DNA of 64,000 nucleotides, taken from contig NZ_JXLE01000001.1 in assembly GCF_001886265.1 (NCBI RefSeq), forward strand, positions 186,001-250,000, given 5' to 3'. Both the position numbers and the translations under genes were made by a program. The stretch is from Enterococcus thailandicus. Lineage in GTDB: Bacteria > Bacillota > Bacilli > Lactobacillales > Enterococcaceae. The notes below the pieces were generated by a model, which was not told the DNA's origin, did no database searches, and was given only the letters and a program-made list of their open reading frames with translations. Positions 17,137-26,817 of this stretch are shown here, piece after piece; the stretch's first letter is position 1; each line of letters opens with the position of its first letter.

Positions 17137-18316
17137 AGAATGGAAAAACTGGTCAATAGAGCAGACAAAAGAATTTCAGGAAGAATTTGTTGAGTGGTAT
17201 GAAAGAGAAAAAAGGAATTTACCTTGGCGCTATAATCACGACCCATACCGCATCTGGATCTCAGAAATTATGCTACAACAAACGCGCGTCGATACAGTTA
17301 TCGACTATTTTTATCGGTTTATGGAGTGGTTTCCAACGATTGAGGAGTTAGCCAATGCACCAGAAGAAAAATTATTGAAGGCTTGGGAAGGGTTAGGTTA
17401 TTACTCCCGCGCTCGAAATATTCAAGCAGCAGCGAAACAAATCATGAGTGAATTTGGTGGGGAAATGCCCCAAACAGTTGCTGAAATTAGTTCGTTGAAA
17501 GGAATCGGTCCTTATACGACGGGAGCGATTGCTAGCATTGCCTTTGATTTGCCTGAACCCGCAATTGATGGAAATGTGATGCGAGTTGTGAGTCGTTTGT
17601 TTTGCATTGAAGAAGACATTGCGAAAGCGTCTAGTAGGAAAGTTTTTGATGAAGCAGTTCGAAGCATTATTGACGAAGAACATCCGGGAGAACTCAATCA
17701 GGCATTCATGGATTTAGGTTCGGCTATCTGTACACCGACGTCACCCAAATGTGAGATTTGTCCCATTCAATCTTTTTGTTTAGCAAATAAACGTGGAATA
17801 CAAACCAACTTTCCTGTTAAAACAAAAAAAGCAAAGCCAAAAGATGTTTATTATGTGGCAGCAGCAATTCAAGATCAAGCAGGAAGCTTTTATTTGGAAA
17901 AACGAACCAGTCAAAAGTTATTGGCAGACATGTGGACGTTTCCGTTAGTTGAAGTCACACTTGAACGGTATCAGGAACTTCAGCAAGAATGGGCATCAGT
18001 TGTTGACAATCAACCGAATTTGTTTGATGAGTTACTGGTCGCAGAAAAACAGATAGATTTACCCTTTGCACACCAAGAGACAGTCGTTTGGCAAAAGCGT
18101 CATTTGGGCGAGGTAGTCCATGTGTTCAGTCATTTAAAATGGCATGTTCTTTTGTTTTACGGGCGAGCAACAAGCAGGACTAATCAGCTGTTACCGGAAA
18201 CAGAAGCTGCTTTGTGGACTGATGAAGCAAAGTTTGCTCAATTTGTTTTTCCGAAAGTTCAAATGAAATTGGTGGAACAACTTGAGAAAAATAGAAACAA
18301 TAGTAATCCTTCCTAG
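17129..18316 (+). CDS. mutY: A/G-specific adenine glycosylase MutY
   Basis: 395 residues, GTG start inside the end of recX. The catalytic Glu46 is in WISEIMLQQT; the helix-hairpin-helix is LKGIGPYTTGA, with the catalytic Asp in PAIDGNVMRV. Four cysteines spaced C-X6-C-X2-C-X5-C (CTPTSPKCEICPIQSFC) bind a [4Fe-4S] cluster. A NUDIX-like C-terminal domain (about 230-370) recognises 8-oxoG. The enzyme removes adenine mispaired with 8-oxoguanine. All key residues are present and the length is normal. Confidence 0.96.
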   Translation: MNKEWKNWSIEQTKEFQEEFVEWYEREKRNLPWRYNHDPYRIWISEIMLQQTRVDTVIDYFYRFMEWFPTIEELANAPEEKLLKAWEGLGYYSRARNIQAAAKQIMSEFGGEMPQTVAEISSLKGIGPYTTGAIASIAFDLPEPAIDGNVMRVVSRLFCIEEDIAKASSRKVFDEAVRSIIDEEHPGELNQAFMDLGSAICTPTSPKCEICPIQSFCLANKRGIQTNFPVKTKKAKPKDVYYVAAAIQDQAGSFYLEKRTSQKLLADMWTFPLVEVTLERYQELQQEWASVVDNQPNLFDELLVAEKQIDLPFAHQETVVWQKRHLGEVVHVFSHLKWHVLLFYGRATSRTNQLLPETEAALWTDEAKFAQFVFPKVQMKLVEQLEKNRNNSNPS

Positions 18317-18409
18317 GCAAAGAGAAAGTTTATTGATATAATAATTACGATGTCGGTGTAATGAACACCCAAACACAAAGCACAAGATGCTGCTTAAGGA
18401 AGGGTTGCT

Positions 18410-18943
18410 ATGGGAGTTCCAAAAGAAGGAGAGTTTGTCACGATCCAAAGTTACAAACACGACGGCAAATTGCATCGAACGTGGCGTGATACCATGGTAT
18501 TAAAAACAAGCGAACACTCAATGATTGGCGTGAACGATCACACTTTAGTTACCGAGTCTGACGGTCGCCGCTGGGTAACGCGAGAACCAGCGATTGTGTA
18601 TTTCCACAAAAAATACTGGTTTAATGTAATAGCAATGATTCGTGAAAAGGGGGTTTCCTATTATTGTAATCTAGCTTCACCTTTTTTATTAGACGATGAA
18701 GCCTTGAAGTATATCGATTATGATTTAGATATCAAGGTGTTTCCTGATGGAGAGAAACGATTGTTGGATGTTGATGAATATGAAATGCATAGTAAAATCA
18801 TGCATTATCCTAATGACATCGACTTCATTTTAAAAGAGAATGTGAAGATTTTAGTTGACTGGATCAATAATGAACAAGGACCTTTTTCTGAAGGCTATAT
18901 TGATGTTTGGTATGATCGTTATAAGCAATTGTCGCGAAAGTAA
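18410..18943 (+). CDS. ntdP: Nucleoside tri-/diphosphate phosphatase (DUF402, YgaC-like)
   Basis: 177 residues matching the UPF0374/DUF402 family: [47 protein letters not shown] and the acidic DVDEYE. In staphylococci and streptococci the family hydrolyses nucleoside di- and triphosphates with a divalent metal, using these Asp/Glu residues. Start after AAGGAAGG. A TATAAT at 18337-18342 probably belongs to its own promoter. A bidirectional terminator separates it from the convergent acetyltransferase gene. Confidence 0.88.
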   Translation: MGVPKEGEFVTIQSYKHDGKLHRTWRDTMVLKTSEHSMIGVNDHTLVTESDGRRWVTREPAIVYFHKKYWFNVIAMIREKGVSYYCNLASPFLLDDEALKYIDYDLDIKVFPDGEKRLLDVDEYEMHSKIMHYPNDIDFILKENVKILVDWINNEQGPFSEGYIDVWYDRYKQLSRK

Positions 18944-18950
18944 AACAAAA

Positions 18951-18997
18951 AAGAACAGCGAGCTTAAGAAATTTTTCTTAAACTCGCTGTTCTTTTT
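18951..18997. terminator. Bidirectional terminator between ntdP and the GNAT gene
   Basis: AAGAACAGCGAG...CTCGCTGTTCTT with an inner TTAAGAA/TTCTTAA extension and T-runs on both sides. Confidence 0.92.
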
Positions 18998-19440
18998 TAT
19001 GGTTGTGACATTTTTTTTCGCATATGTAGATGAGGCATTCCCGCATCTTCAAATGGTTCGCCATAAATTTCATAACCTAGTTTGGAATAAAAATTCACAG
19101 CAGTTTCTTGAGCACCTAAAAGAATGGTATTGTAGCCTTGATTTTTGGTGAATTCTTCCGCTTCTTTCACTAAATGATTTCCTAAACCTTGTTGACGGAA
19201 ATTTTGAAGAATTGCCATTCGCTGCAATTTCATTTTGCCATTATCTAATGGTAGTAAACGAACAGTTCCGCAGGGTTCTTTTTTTTCTGAATAAAGGACA
19301 AAATGAATACATCTAGCTTCATCTTTATCAATTTCTCGTTCTAATGGAACGCCTTGCTCAACGACAAATACTTGATGTCGAATGCGAATAGCATCTAAAT
19401 AAATCCCACTTAACGTATCTCTTGTTTGTACGATTTTCAT
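18997..19440 (-). CDS. GNAT-family N-acetyltransferase
   Basis: 147 residues. The start at 19440 follows GAGGTGA; a longer in-frame start six codons earlier lies in that site. The GNAT fold is shown by AIRIRHQVFVVEQGVP (YjcF/ElaA-like start), VRLLPLDNGKMKLQRMAI, the acetyl-CoA loop FRQQGLGNHLV, and AVNFYSKLGYE. It transfers acetyl from acetyl-CoA to an unknown amine. It ends at the shared terminator with ntdP and appears monocistronic. Confidence 0.85.
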   Translation of the reverse strand: MKIVQTRDTLSGIYLDAIRIRHQVFVVEQGVPLEREIDKDEARCIHFVLYSEKKEPCGTVRLLPLDNGKMKLQRMAILQNFRQQGLGNHLVKEAEEFTKNQGYNTILLGAQETAVNFYSKLGYEIYGEPFEDAGMPHLHMRKKMSQP

Positions 19441-19595
19441 TCTACAATCACCTCTCATTATTTTTTAGTATACTGGAAAGTTTGTGAAATGAAAAGCCGT
19501 GGCAATCCTAGTCGTTAGATAAAAAAAGAGAAGTTAGAGAAGAATTTTTAAACTAGATGCGCTATACTATAAAAAAGAGAAAAGGAGGAAATCGA

Positions 19596-20714
19596 TTGTT
19601 TGAAAAACTGAGAAATTCCAAATTAATGTTTTGGTCTTTTGAATTATTGATCTTAGCCACATTGATTTTGGTTTCTTCAAAAATCAATTTTATATTTGAA
19701 CCCATTGGGACATTTTTTTCAACCTTATTTGCACCAGTTTTAATTGCTGGATTCTTGTATTATATTTTGAATCCGATTGTTAAGTTGCTGATGCGAACAA
19801 AAATCAAACGAACTTGGGCAGTGGTTCTTGTATTGCTGATGTTATTAACGGCAATTATTTGGATTTTACTAAGCGTAATCCCAAATCTGGTACAACAAAT
19901 TTCTTCATTGGCTTCAAACATGCCTGACTTCATCAAACAGGTCGAACGCTGGTTAAGAGAAATGGCAGAATTGCCGATTTTTAAAGAAGTGAATATCAGC
20001 AAATATTTAGACCAGCTAGATATTTCTTATGGGCGAATCATTCAACAATTTTTAAGCGGAATCTCTTCTAGCTTAGGTTCGATTGTTGGAACGATTGCTT
20101 CTGCGACAATCGTGATTGTGACGGCACCATTTATTTTGTTCTATATGCTAAAAGATGGTGAAAAGTTAGTACCGAATATCGAGCGCTTTTTCCCAGAAAA
20201 AAGAAGAAGTCAAATTGTCGAATTACTTGGCCAACTGAATCAAACATTAGCTAACTATATTAGTGGGCAAGCAATCGAATGTTTATTTGTCGGTACATTT
20301 ACCTTCCTAGGATATTTTCTTCTAGGGGTTGATTATGCCTTTTTATTCGGCGTGATTGCAGGATTGACCAATTTGATTCCCTACTTAGGTCCTTATTTAG
20401 GGTTAGCTCCAGCCTTTTTAGTGACGGTTTTCAATGAGCCATTTAAAGCATTGCTTTGCTGTGTCGTTGTATTAGTCGTTCAACAACTAGATGGAAATAT
20501 CATTTATCCAAATGTTATTGGGAAATCATTGAAAATCCATCCATTAACAATTATTATCGTCTTATTAGTTGCTGGAAATATTGCTGGACTATTAGGAATC
20601 TTCTTAGGTGTACCTTTTTATGCGATTTGTAAAACAATTGTTTCTTATGTTATCAAAATCGTTAAGGAAGATCAGCGAAACGAAAGTACGAAGAAAATCG
20701 CGACGACACCATAA
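19596..20714 (+). CDS. AI-2E-type membrane transporter
   Basis: 372 residues with about eight membrane segments. Start at TTG 19596, seven bases after AAGGAGG; an in-frame ATG at 19557 overlaps a TATACT -10-like element and is rejected. The AI-2E/UPF0118 pattern is visible: FAPVLIAGFLYYILNPIV, GQLNQTLANYISGQ, GVIAGLTNLIPYLGPYLG, and the conserved ending LGIFLGVPFYAI. Members export autoinducer-2 or act as sodium/proton antiporters; which applies here cannot be told. It is separated from the next gene by a terminator. Confidence 0.85.
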   Translation: MFEKLRNSKLMFWSFELLILATLILVSSKINFIFEPIGTFFSTLFAPVLIAGFLYYILNPIVKLLMRTKIKRTWAVVLVLLMLLTAIIWILLSVIPNLVQQISSLASNMPDFIKQVERWLREMAELPIFKEVNISKYLDQLDISYGRIIQQFLSGISSSLGSIVGTIASATIVIVTAPFILFYMLKDGEKLVPNIERFFPEKRRSQIVELLGQLNQTLANYISGQAIECLFVGTFTFLGYFLLGVDYAFLFGVIAGLTNLIPYLGPYLGLAPAFLVTVFNEPFKALLCCVVVLVVQQLDGNIIYPNVIGKSLKIHPLTIIIVLLVAGNIAGLLGIFLGVPFYAICKTIVSYVIKIVKEDQRNESTKKIATTP

Positions 20715-20767
20715 GACGTGCACCGCTATTTTTATTGCAAAGAAAATCGCTTTGTGATACCATTTTA

Positions 20768-20795
20768 ACGTGGCTACCTAGCCACGTTTTTTTCT
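20768..20795 (+). terminator. Terminator after the AI-2E-type gene
   Basis: Perfect AACGTGGCTA / TAGCCACGTT arms with a two-base CC centre (functionally a 4-6 base loop), then a T-run. Confidence 0.88.
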
Positions 20796-20840
20796 ATCGT
20801 AAACTAAAAAAATTTAACTTAACAAGGAGAGAATGCGATT

Positions 20841-22217
20841 ATGAATGCTGACCCTGAGAGTCAGTCGCTGTTAGCGCAGATTTTATTATTGATCGTTTTG
20901 ACATTGATCAATGCTTTTTTAGCTGCTTCAGAGATTGCGGTTGTGTCTATCAATAAAAACCGGGTTGAACAAAAAGCTGAAGAAGGAGATACAAAATCAC
21001 AAAAACTTTTGAAAATATTGCAAGACCCTACCAACTTTTTATCTACGATTCAAGTTGGGATTACGTTGGTCAACATTTTATCTGGTGCTTCTTTGGCCAA
21101 TACGTTGTCTGAGAAACTTGCTCCAGTGCTAGGTGGTAGTGCGGCAGCAAAAAATCTTGCTAGTGTGATTGTTTTAGCGATTTTAACTTATGTATCGATT
21201 GTTTTTGGTGAGCTTTATCCAAAACGAATCGCTTTGAATAAATCTGAAGAAGTTGCACAATTAACTTCTGGTTTTATCCGAGCAATTGGTGTGGTAGCAA
21301 AACCTTTCGTGTGGTTGTTGTCTGCCTCAACTAGTTTGTTAGCCCGAATCACTCCGATGACATTTGACGATGAGGACTCAAAGATGACTCGAGACGAAAT
21401 GCGTTACATGTTGGAAACAGAAGGTGTCTTGGATAATGAAGAACTAGAAATGTTGCAAGGTGTTTTTTCTTTAGATACGAAAGTTGCGCGAGAAGTGATG
21501 GTACCTCGAACGGATGCTTTTATGATCGACATCAATGATTCCGTTGAAGATAATATCAATGAAGTTTTATCCGAAAACTATTCTCGAATACCTGTCTATA
21601 ACGAAGATAAGGATAAAGTAATCGGGATTCTTCATACGAAAAACTTATTAAAAGCTGCTCACAAATTTGGCTTTGCTAACTTAGAAATTCGTAAAATCAT
21701 GCAAGAACCATTGTTTGTTCCTGAAACAATTTTTATTGATGATTTGTTGTATGAATTGAAGAAAACACAAAATCAAATGGCCATTTTGCTTGACGAGTAT
21801 GGTGGTGTAGTAGGTTTAGCAACTTTAGAAGATTTGCTAGAAGAAATCGTTGGTGAAATCGACGATGAATCTGATGAAGTTGAAAGCCTTTATGAAAAAG
21901 TAGCAGAACATGAATATATCATTCAAGGACGGATGCTGATCGACGAATTCAATGAAGCGTTTGACACAGATCTTCATATGAGCGATGTCGATACGATGGC
22001 TGGTTACTTGATTACAGCATTAGGATTGATTCCTGATGAAGGCGAAAAGCTTTCGTTTGATGTTGATAACGTGACATTGATTTCAGAAGAAATGGAAGGA
22101 TCAAGAATTTTAAAAATTCGTGTCCAATTCCATGATCCAGAAGAAGTCGAAGTCGAGCCAGAAGAGGAACGTCGTTATTTTAGAAAAGAGTTCGAAGACG
22201 ACGAACTTAGAAGATAA
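20841..22217 (+). CDS. CNNM/CBS-domain transporter (hemolysin-like, CorC-type)
   Basis: 458 residues. An N-terminal CNNM membrane domain (about 10-190; LTLINAFLAASEIAVVSINK, GITLVNILSGASLA, FGELYPKRIAL) is followed by a CBS pair (about 205-340; VMVPRTDAFMID, YSRIPVYNEDKDKVIG, LLDEYGGVVGLATLED) and a C-terminal CorC_HlyC domain. Family members handle magnesium or cobalt efflux; the 'hemolysin' label is historical. Start after AAGGAGAG. Monocistronic, closed by a terminator at 22225. Confidence 0.9.
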   Translation: MNADPESQSLLAQILLLIVLTLINAFLAASEIAVVSINKNRVEQKAEEGDTKSQKLLKILQDPTNFLSTIQVGITLVNILSGASLANTLSEKLAPVLGGSAAAKNLASVIVLAILTYVSIVFGELYPKRIALNKSEEVAQLTSGFIRAIGVVAKPFVWLLSASTSLLARITPMTFDDEDSKMTRDEMRYMLETEGVLDNEELEMLQGVFSLDTKVAREVMVPRTDAFMIDINDSVEDNINEVLSENYSRIPVYNEDKDKVIGILHTKNLLKAAHKFGFANLEIRKIMQEPLFVPETIFIDDLLYELKKTQNQMAILLDEYGGVVGLATLEDLLEEIVGEIDDESDEVESLYEKVAEHEYIIQGRMLIDEFNEAFDTDLHMSDVDTMAGYLITALGLIPDEGEKLSFDVDNVTLISEEMEGSRILKIRVQFHDPEEVEVEPEEERRYFRKEFEDDELRR

Positions 22218-22224
22218 AACGAAG

Positions 22225-22257
22225 AGAAGCTGTGATGAAAATCATAGCTTCTTTTTT
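22225..22257 (+). terminator. Terminator after the CNNM/CBS gene
   Basis: AGAAGCTGTGAT / ATCATAGCTTCT arms (one wobble) around GAAA, then six T. Confidence 0.88.
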
Positions 22258-22380
22258 GAATTTATCCACTCACTGACTGTTTCATTCAAGAAATACATGA
22301 TATACTAATCTAGTTGTAAGACGAGACTATTAGGTATTCGCGGAAACAGTAAATAAATGATGAAGAAACGGAGTTAATCT

Positions 22381-23958
22381 ATGAACAAGGAATTAAAACA
22401 ACAAGTTGATAATCGCCGCACATTTGCGATTATTTCCCATCCGGATGCGGGGAAAACAACGATTACTGAACAATTACTTTTGTTTGGTGGTGCAATTCGC
22501 CAAGCCGGTACGGTTAAAGGAAAAAAAACAGGGAATTTTGCTAAATCTGACTGGATGGAAATCGAAAAACAACGTGGAATCTCAGTTACCAGTTCAGTGA
22601 TGCAATTGGATTACAAAGGAAAACGCGTCAATATTTTGGACACACCTGGACACGAAGACTTCTCTGAAGATACTTATCGAACATTGATGGCTGTCGACAG
22701 TGCAGTGATGGTGATTGATAGCGCGAAGGGGATCGAAGCACAAACGAAAAAATTATTTAAAGTTGTCAAAAAACGCGGTATCCCGATTTTTACTTTCATC
22801 AATAAACTAGATCGTGATGGTCGCGAACCACTTGAATTACTTGAAGAACTCGAAGAATTATTGGATATCGAGTCTTACCCAATGAACTGGCCAATTGGTA
22901 TGGGAAAAGGGTTGGAAGGCTTATATGATATTTACCATAATCGTGTGGAATTTTACCGTCCTGAAAACTATAACGATGAACGTTTAGTTGAACTAGATGA
23001 AGATGGCTTGTTGCCTGACAATCATCCATTAACTCAAAATTCAATTTACTCACAAGTATTGGAAGAGGTTGAGTTAGTCAAAGAAGCCGGCGATGCTTTT
23101 AATGCGGAAAAAATTGCACGAGGTGAGCAAACACCTGTCTTCTTTGGTTCAGCGCTAACGAATTTTGGGGTGCAAACTTTCTTGGAAACTTTTGTAGACT
23201 TAGCGCCATCACCACATGGACATAAAACTCGGGATGAGCAAGTCATTAGTCCTTACGAAGAAGAATTTTCAGGCTTTGTCTTTAAAATTCAAGCAAATAT
23301 GAATCCTGCACATCGTGACAGAATTGCCTTTGTGCGAATCTGTTCAGGAACATTTGAGCGCGGAATGGACGTTTCTTTGGAACGTACAAGCAAAAAATTG
23401 AAATTAAGTAATGTGACTCAATTTATGGCAGATGCTCGTGAAAATGTCGAAAATGCAGTTGCAGGTGATATTATTGGGGTCTATGATACCGGAAATTACC
23501 AAATTGGTGATACTTTATATGAAGGAAAATTAAAAGTTGCTTATGAAGAATTGCCTTCATTTACACCAGAATTGTTTATGAAAGTCACAGCAAAAAATGT
23601 GATGAAACAAAAATCTTTCCATAAAGGAATCCAACAATTGGTTCAAGAAGGTGCAATTCAGTTGTATAAAACTTATTTGACTGAAGAATACATTATTGGT
23701 GCTGTAGGACAACTCCAATTTGAAGTTTTCCAATACCGAATGATGAATGAATACAATTCAGAAGTCATTATGACGCCAATGGGGAATAAAATCGCGCGTT
23801 GGATCAATCCAGAAGACCTAGACGAAAAGATGAGTTCAAGTCGAAATATCTTAGCTCGTGACCGTTTCGATCAACCACTCTTCTTGTTTGAAAATCAATT
23901 CGCCATGCGCTGGTTTAGCGACAAGTATCCGGATGTTGAATTGAAAAGTTTGCTCTAA
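22381..23958 (+). CDS. prfC: Peptide chain release factor 3
   Basis: 525-residue translational GTPase. G1 is SHPDAGKTT (19-27), G2 region [11 protein letters not shown]3 DTPGHEDF and G4 NKLD. RF3-specific domains follow, ending in the YNSEV and [11 protein letters not shown] region. RF3 recycles RF1/RF2 from the ribosome after peptide release. Start after ACGGAG at ATG 22381. The length agrees with RF3 rather than EF-G. Monocistronic with a terminator behind. Confidence 0.97.
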   Translation: MNKELKQQVDNRRTFAIISHPDAGKTTITEQLLLFGGAIRQAGTVKGKKTGNFAKSDWMEIEKQRGISVTSSVMQLDYKGKRVNILDTPGHEDFSEDTYRTLMAVDSAVMVIDSAKGIEAQTKKLFKVVKKRGIPIFTFINKLDRDGREPLELLEELEELLDIESYPMNWPIGMGKGLEGLYDIYHNRVEFYRPENYNDERLVELDEDGLLPDNHPLTQNSIYSQVLEEVELVKEAGDAFNAEKIARGEQTPVFFGSALTNFGVQTFLETFVDLAPSPHGHKTRDEQVISPYEEEFSGFVFKIQANMNPAHRDRIAFVRICSGTFERGMDVSLERTSKKLKLSNVTQFMADARENVENAVAGDIIGVYDTGNYQIGDTLYEGKLKVAYEELPSFTPELFMKVTAKNVMKQKSFHKGIQQLVQEGAIQLYKTYLTEEYIIGAVGQLQFEVFQYRMMNEYNSEVIMTPMGNKIARWINPEDLDEKMSSSRNILARDRFDQPLFLFENQFAMRWFSDKYPDVELKSLL

Positions 23959-24006
23959 AAAGATTGCTCGTGAATCAGCTGTAAAAAATAAAAATCGTAC
24001 ACTTAC

Positions 24007-24051
24007 AAAAGCTCTTTTTTGTCAAAATTTGATGGAAAAGGGCTTTTTTTG
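24007..24051 (+). terminator. Terminator after prfC
   Basis: AAAAGCTCTTTT / AAAAGGGCTTTT arms (one wobble) followed by a T-run. Confidence 0.75.
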
Positions 24052-24163
24052 TTTGGAATGATCGAAACATTCCTATGCTATAATAAAGTACAGGATTAAG
24101 TATAAAAGAAATGGATTTTGATTGATTACATAGAAGAAAAAATGATGTGAGGAGGGCCCAGAC

Positions 24164-24538
24164 ATGTTTCGAAAAATAGATCAAATTCTTAAGAAATCAC
24201 CATTTTATAGGATGATTGCAGTGGTTAGTTTAGTTGCAATAGGCGAAAGCTTTTTAAATCTCTTCAATCATCGCTTCCTATTTAGTAACATGCAAACAAC
24301 CTATACGTTTCTATTTCTCTATGGGGCAATGTTGCTTCTTTCAAAACTGTCTTTGCCTAAATGGTTGCTATTCATCTTGGTTTATTTGATTTTTTTTACT
24401 ATTGCTAGCGTTGAAATGTTTCTTGATCATAGTTATGTTGACTACACTTCCTTTATTGTTGTTGGTGGAGTCACTCTGTTGGTTGCAACAATTGTAACAA
24501 TCGGTGCGGTGGAAATCAAAAGGCGAGGGTATCGTTAA
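24164..24538 (+). CDS. Small four-segment membrane protein, unknown
   Basis: 124 residues with four hydrophobic segments (about 17-36, 46-61, 66-86, 92-115) and a basic end KRRGYR. The start follows a strong GAGGAGG. I do not recognise a family. A short lead with a TATAAT-like element near 24080 suggests its own transcript; a weak GC-poor hairpin with a T-run lies at about 24612-24642. Nothing in the neighbours indicates a function. Confidence 0.7.
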   Translation: MFRKIDQILKKSPFYRMIAVVSLVAIGESFLNLFNHRFLFSNMQTTYTFLFLYGAMLLLSKLSLPKWLLFILVYLIFFTIASVEMFLDHSYVDYTSFIVVGGVTLLVATIVTIGAVEIKRRGYR

Positions 24539-24735
24539 TACAAATGCTTGAGAAAACACTTGATGAATTAATAGAAAGAAATAACTAGCTAAAAGATAAA
24601 ACAATAGCACAGAAGAGCCTATTTTTGATGGGCTTTTTTTTGTAATTGAAAAAGTCAAAAGGAATATTTTTCTAAAAATGGTAAGAAAACTGAACAGGTA
24701 AAAAAAAAGTATATCTCATGCTTCAACTTTTTTTG

Positions 24736-24764
24736 TTGACGACTAAATGAAATTTTAGTATCAT
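24736..24764 (+). promoter_or_regulatory. Promoter of the TetR operon
   Basis: TTGACG, 17-base spacer, TATCAT. The operator at 24770 covers the predicted start site. Confidence 0.7.
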
Positions 24765-24769
24765 CAATA

Positions 24770-24782
24770 TGAACATTGTTCA
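24770..24782 (+). promoter_or_regulatory. Putative TetR operator 1
   Basis: Palindrome TGAACATTGTTCA immediately downstream of the -10. A near-identical copy lies at 25376-25388, after the tetR gene. Confidence 0.7.
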
Positions 24783-24801
24783 TGTTAGAGGAGGATGAGT
24801 G

Positions 24802-25356
24802 ATGAATAATGCTGTTAGCTCAAAAGAAGAACTGATTAGCTATTGTAAAGAAATTGTGAAAGAGCAAGGGATTCAGGCGGTTAATATCCGTTCTTTAGCC
24901 AAAAAAAGCGGTATCTCTGTTGGGGCTGTTTATAATTATTTTCCTTCAAAAAGTCATTTGCTATCTGCAACAATTGGAAGTATTTGGGCAGAAATCTTTC
25001 ATTTGTCTGAAACATCTTTCGACTTTAGCAACTTTCTTGACTGCTTAGCAGCTTTGCTAAGAAGCATTGAAAAAGGAAAAGAACTATATCCTAATTTTTT
25101 TACGGCGCATGCGTTAGTTATGCCTGCGGAAGATCAAGCAATGGGTTCAGAATTGATGGAAACTTATTGGAACCACATCAAGCAAGGAATGCTCAAGGCG
25201 TTACAAAAAGATTCACAAGTTCGAGAAAGTGTGTTTAATCAACAATTATCAATGGAAGAATATGTCGATTATATATTTGAGCTATTCTTGTACACAATAA
25301 TTAGCGAAAAAAAACATGAAAATTTATTGCAACTCGTCCGTAACTCAATCTATTAG
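24802..25356 (+). CDS. TetR/AcrR-family transcriptional regulator
   Basis: 184 residues. The N-terminal TetR HTH is clear (ISYCKEIVKEQGIQAVNIRS, then GISVGAVYNYFPSKSHLL); the C-terminus is a helical ligand/dimer domain. ATG 24802 is seven bases from GAGGAGG and preferred over GTG 24799. A 13-base palindrome covers its own promoter and another precedes the next gene, so autoregulation and control of the three membrane-protein genes are likely. The inducer is unknown. Confidence 0.92.
   Translation: MNNAVSSKEELISYCKEIVKEQGIQAVNIRSLAKKSGISVGAVYNYFPSKSHLLSATIGSIWAEIFHLSETSFDFSNFLDCLAALLRSIEKGKELYPNFFTAHALVMPAEDQAMGSELMETYWNHIKQGMLKALQKDSQVRESVFNQQLSMEEYVDYIFELFLYTIISEKKHENLLQLVRNSIY
25327..25356 (+). 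promoter_or_regulatory. Possible second promoter of the TetR operon
   Basis: TTGCAA, 18-base spacer, TATTAG at the end of the tetR gene. Operator 2 lies about 20 bases downstream of the -10. Confidence 0.4.
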
Positions 25357-25375
25357 TAAAAATTTTAAAGCAAAA

Positions 25376-25388
25376 TGAACATCGTTCA
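25376..25388 (+). promoter_or_regulatory. Putative TetR operator 2
   Basis: TGAACATCGTTCA, differing by one base from operator 1 and directly preceding the AAGGAG site of the next gene. Confidence 0.65.
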
Positions 25389-25400
25389 CAAGGAGTGCTT

Positions 25401-25811
25401 ATGGTAAAAAAAATCCAGTTATTATTAATTGCAAGTTTGGTTTGGCTGTTTGCAGGTTTTAATGTCATAAAGATTGGAATAGATGCATATCAAAATTATG
25501 TTGGAATATTGAACATATTTCTATCCATTTTCATTTTTTTACTCTTTTGGTTCATGGTATTTGGACCTTTGACAAAAAAACATACACAAAGAATCAGTGA
25601 ACTTAACGAAGAAAAACAGTTCTTTTTAAAGTTTTTTGATGGCAAATCATTTAGTATCATGGCAATCATGATTCTTGGAGGTTTTAGTATTCGAAAGTTT
25701 CAACTATTACCTGAACAATTTATCGCCATTTTTTACAGTGGTCTAGGGTCTGCATTGTTTTTAGCAGGCATCGTTTTTGGGTATAACTACTTTAATTCAA
25801 ATAGAAAGTGA
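25401..25811 (+). CDS. Membrane protein of the TetR operon, unknown
   Basis: 136 residues with four hydrophobic segments (about 5-22, 33-56, 84-98, 108-127) and a charged loop KKHTQRISELNEEKQ. ATG 25401 lies five bases after AAGGAG; an in-frame GTG at 25395 overlaps that site. No family recognised. It directly follows the second TetR operator and precedes two other small membrane proteins, so it probably shares their regulation. Confidence 0.72.
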   Translation: MVKKIQLLLIASLVWLFAGFNVIKIGIDAYQNYVGILNIFLSIFIFLLFWFMVFGPLTKKHTQRISELNEEKQFFLKFFDGKSFSIMAIMILGGFSIRKFQLLPEQFIAIFYSGLGSALFLAGIVFGYNYFNSNRK

Positions 25812-25820
25812 GCGGAAAAT

Positions 25821-26240
25821 ATGAAAAAAGTGATGAATACAGCTATTGTTTATTTTGTTCTGGCAATGATTAGTGGCGTTTTTTATCGAGAAGCCACCAA
25901 GTTAAATGATTTTACGGGTCAGACGGTTTTGGCAGTTGTCCATACTCATTTATTTGCTTTAGGAACAGGACTCTTTTTATTGATAGCAGTTCTTTTTAAG
26001 GTGACACGCTTAGAAGAAAATAAACGATATAAAAAGTTTTATATACTGTATAACTTATCTTTTCCTTTGATGATTGTAATGATGGTTGTTAGAGGGCTAA
26101 TCCAAATCCAACAACAAACGATTTCTACTGGTGTGGATGCCATGATTTCTGGGATTGCGGGTTTATCGCATATTGGAGTCACAGTGGCATTGTTGATGGT
26201 GTTATTAGCAATAAAAAAAGAAATGCTTAATGAAATGTAG
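25821..26240 (+). CDS. DUF2871-family membrane protein
   Basis: 139 residues with four membrane segments. The motif VVHTHLFALGTGLFLL (with two His in a helix) and YNLSFPLMIVMMVVRGL match DUF2871 proteins; a further His lies in GLSHIGVT. The histidines could bind heme or metal, but this is not established. Located ten bases after the preceding gene, in the TetR-controlled operon. Confidence 0.75.
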   Translation: MKKVMNTAIVYFVLAMISGVFYREATKLNDFTGQTVLAVVHTHLFALGTGLFLLIAVLFKVTRLEENKRYKKFYILYNLSFPLMIVMMVVRGLIQIQQQTISTGVDAMISGIAGLSHIGVTVALLMVLLAIKKEMLNEM

Positions 26241-26258
26241 GAAGAAGGAGAAGTGTAG

Positions 26259-26636
26259 ATGTCAACTTTATTGATTGCAGCAATTAGTTGCATGGTTTTA
26301 GCTTTAACGTTTTATACAATTGGAGTATTTGCCGAAAGAAAAAAAGGTTTATTGTTGAACTGGCATGCATTGGTTTTCTGGTGTGGTTTTGTCTTTGATA
26401 CTGCTGGAACAACGATCATGAGTAAAATTTCTGGTCGTGGTTTTACATTTAATTTGCACAGCGTAACGGGATTAGTTGCGTTACTATTAATGGCTTTTCA
26501 TGCAATTTGGGCAACAATTATTTTGATTAAAAAAGACGACAAAGCCAAACAGACATTTCATCAATTTAGTTTATTTGTCTGGATTGCATGGCTAGTTCCT
26601 TTCGTTCTAGGGATTTTCATTGGCATGAATCAGTAG
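26259..26636 (+). CDS. HsmA/TIGR03987-like membrane protein
   Basis: 125 residues with four membrane segments. Motifs NWHALVFWCGFVFDTAGT, NLHSVTGLVALLLMAFHAIWA and FHQFSLFVWIAWLVPF agree with the TIGR03987 (HsmA-like) family of small multi-pass proteins with conserved His residues. Function unknown. It is the last gene of the TetR operon. The pairing with a DUF2871 protein, also His-rich in its helices, hints at a common membrane complex. Confidence 0.68.
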   Translation: MSTLLIAAISCMVLALTFYTIGVFAERKKGLLLNWHALVFWCGFVFDTAGTTIMSKISGRGFTFNLHSVTGLVALLLMAFHAIWATIILIKKDDKAKQTFHQFSLFVWIAWLVPFVLGIFIGMNQ

Positions 26637-26817
26637 GAATTTTTGTCTAAAAAGTTTAAAAATAAAAAACAGTTTTAGAGGGTGAGATAAAACAAAATCT
26701 CATCCTCTTTTTCATCTCATTCTGAGAGTATAGTCCACATTTTAAGTTAGCAGGCGACAAATAGAACCGTTTTTTGTTATGATTTTATCAAGAATAAATT
26801 TCAGGGAGTGAGTGACA

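Noticed and set aside
19557-19595. ATG 19557 as the start of the AI-2E-type gene
   Set aside because: It overlaps a TATACT promoter-like element and has no ribosome site; TTG 19596 has AAGGAGG.
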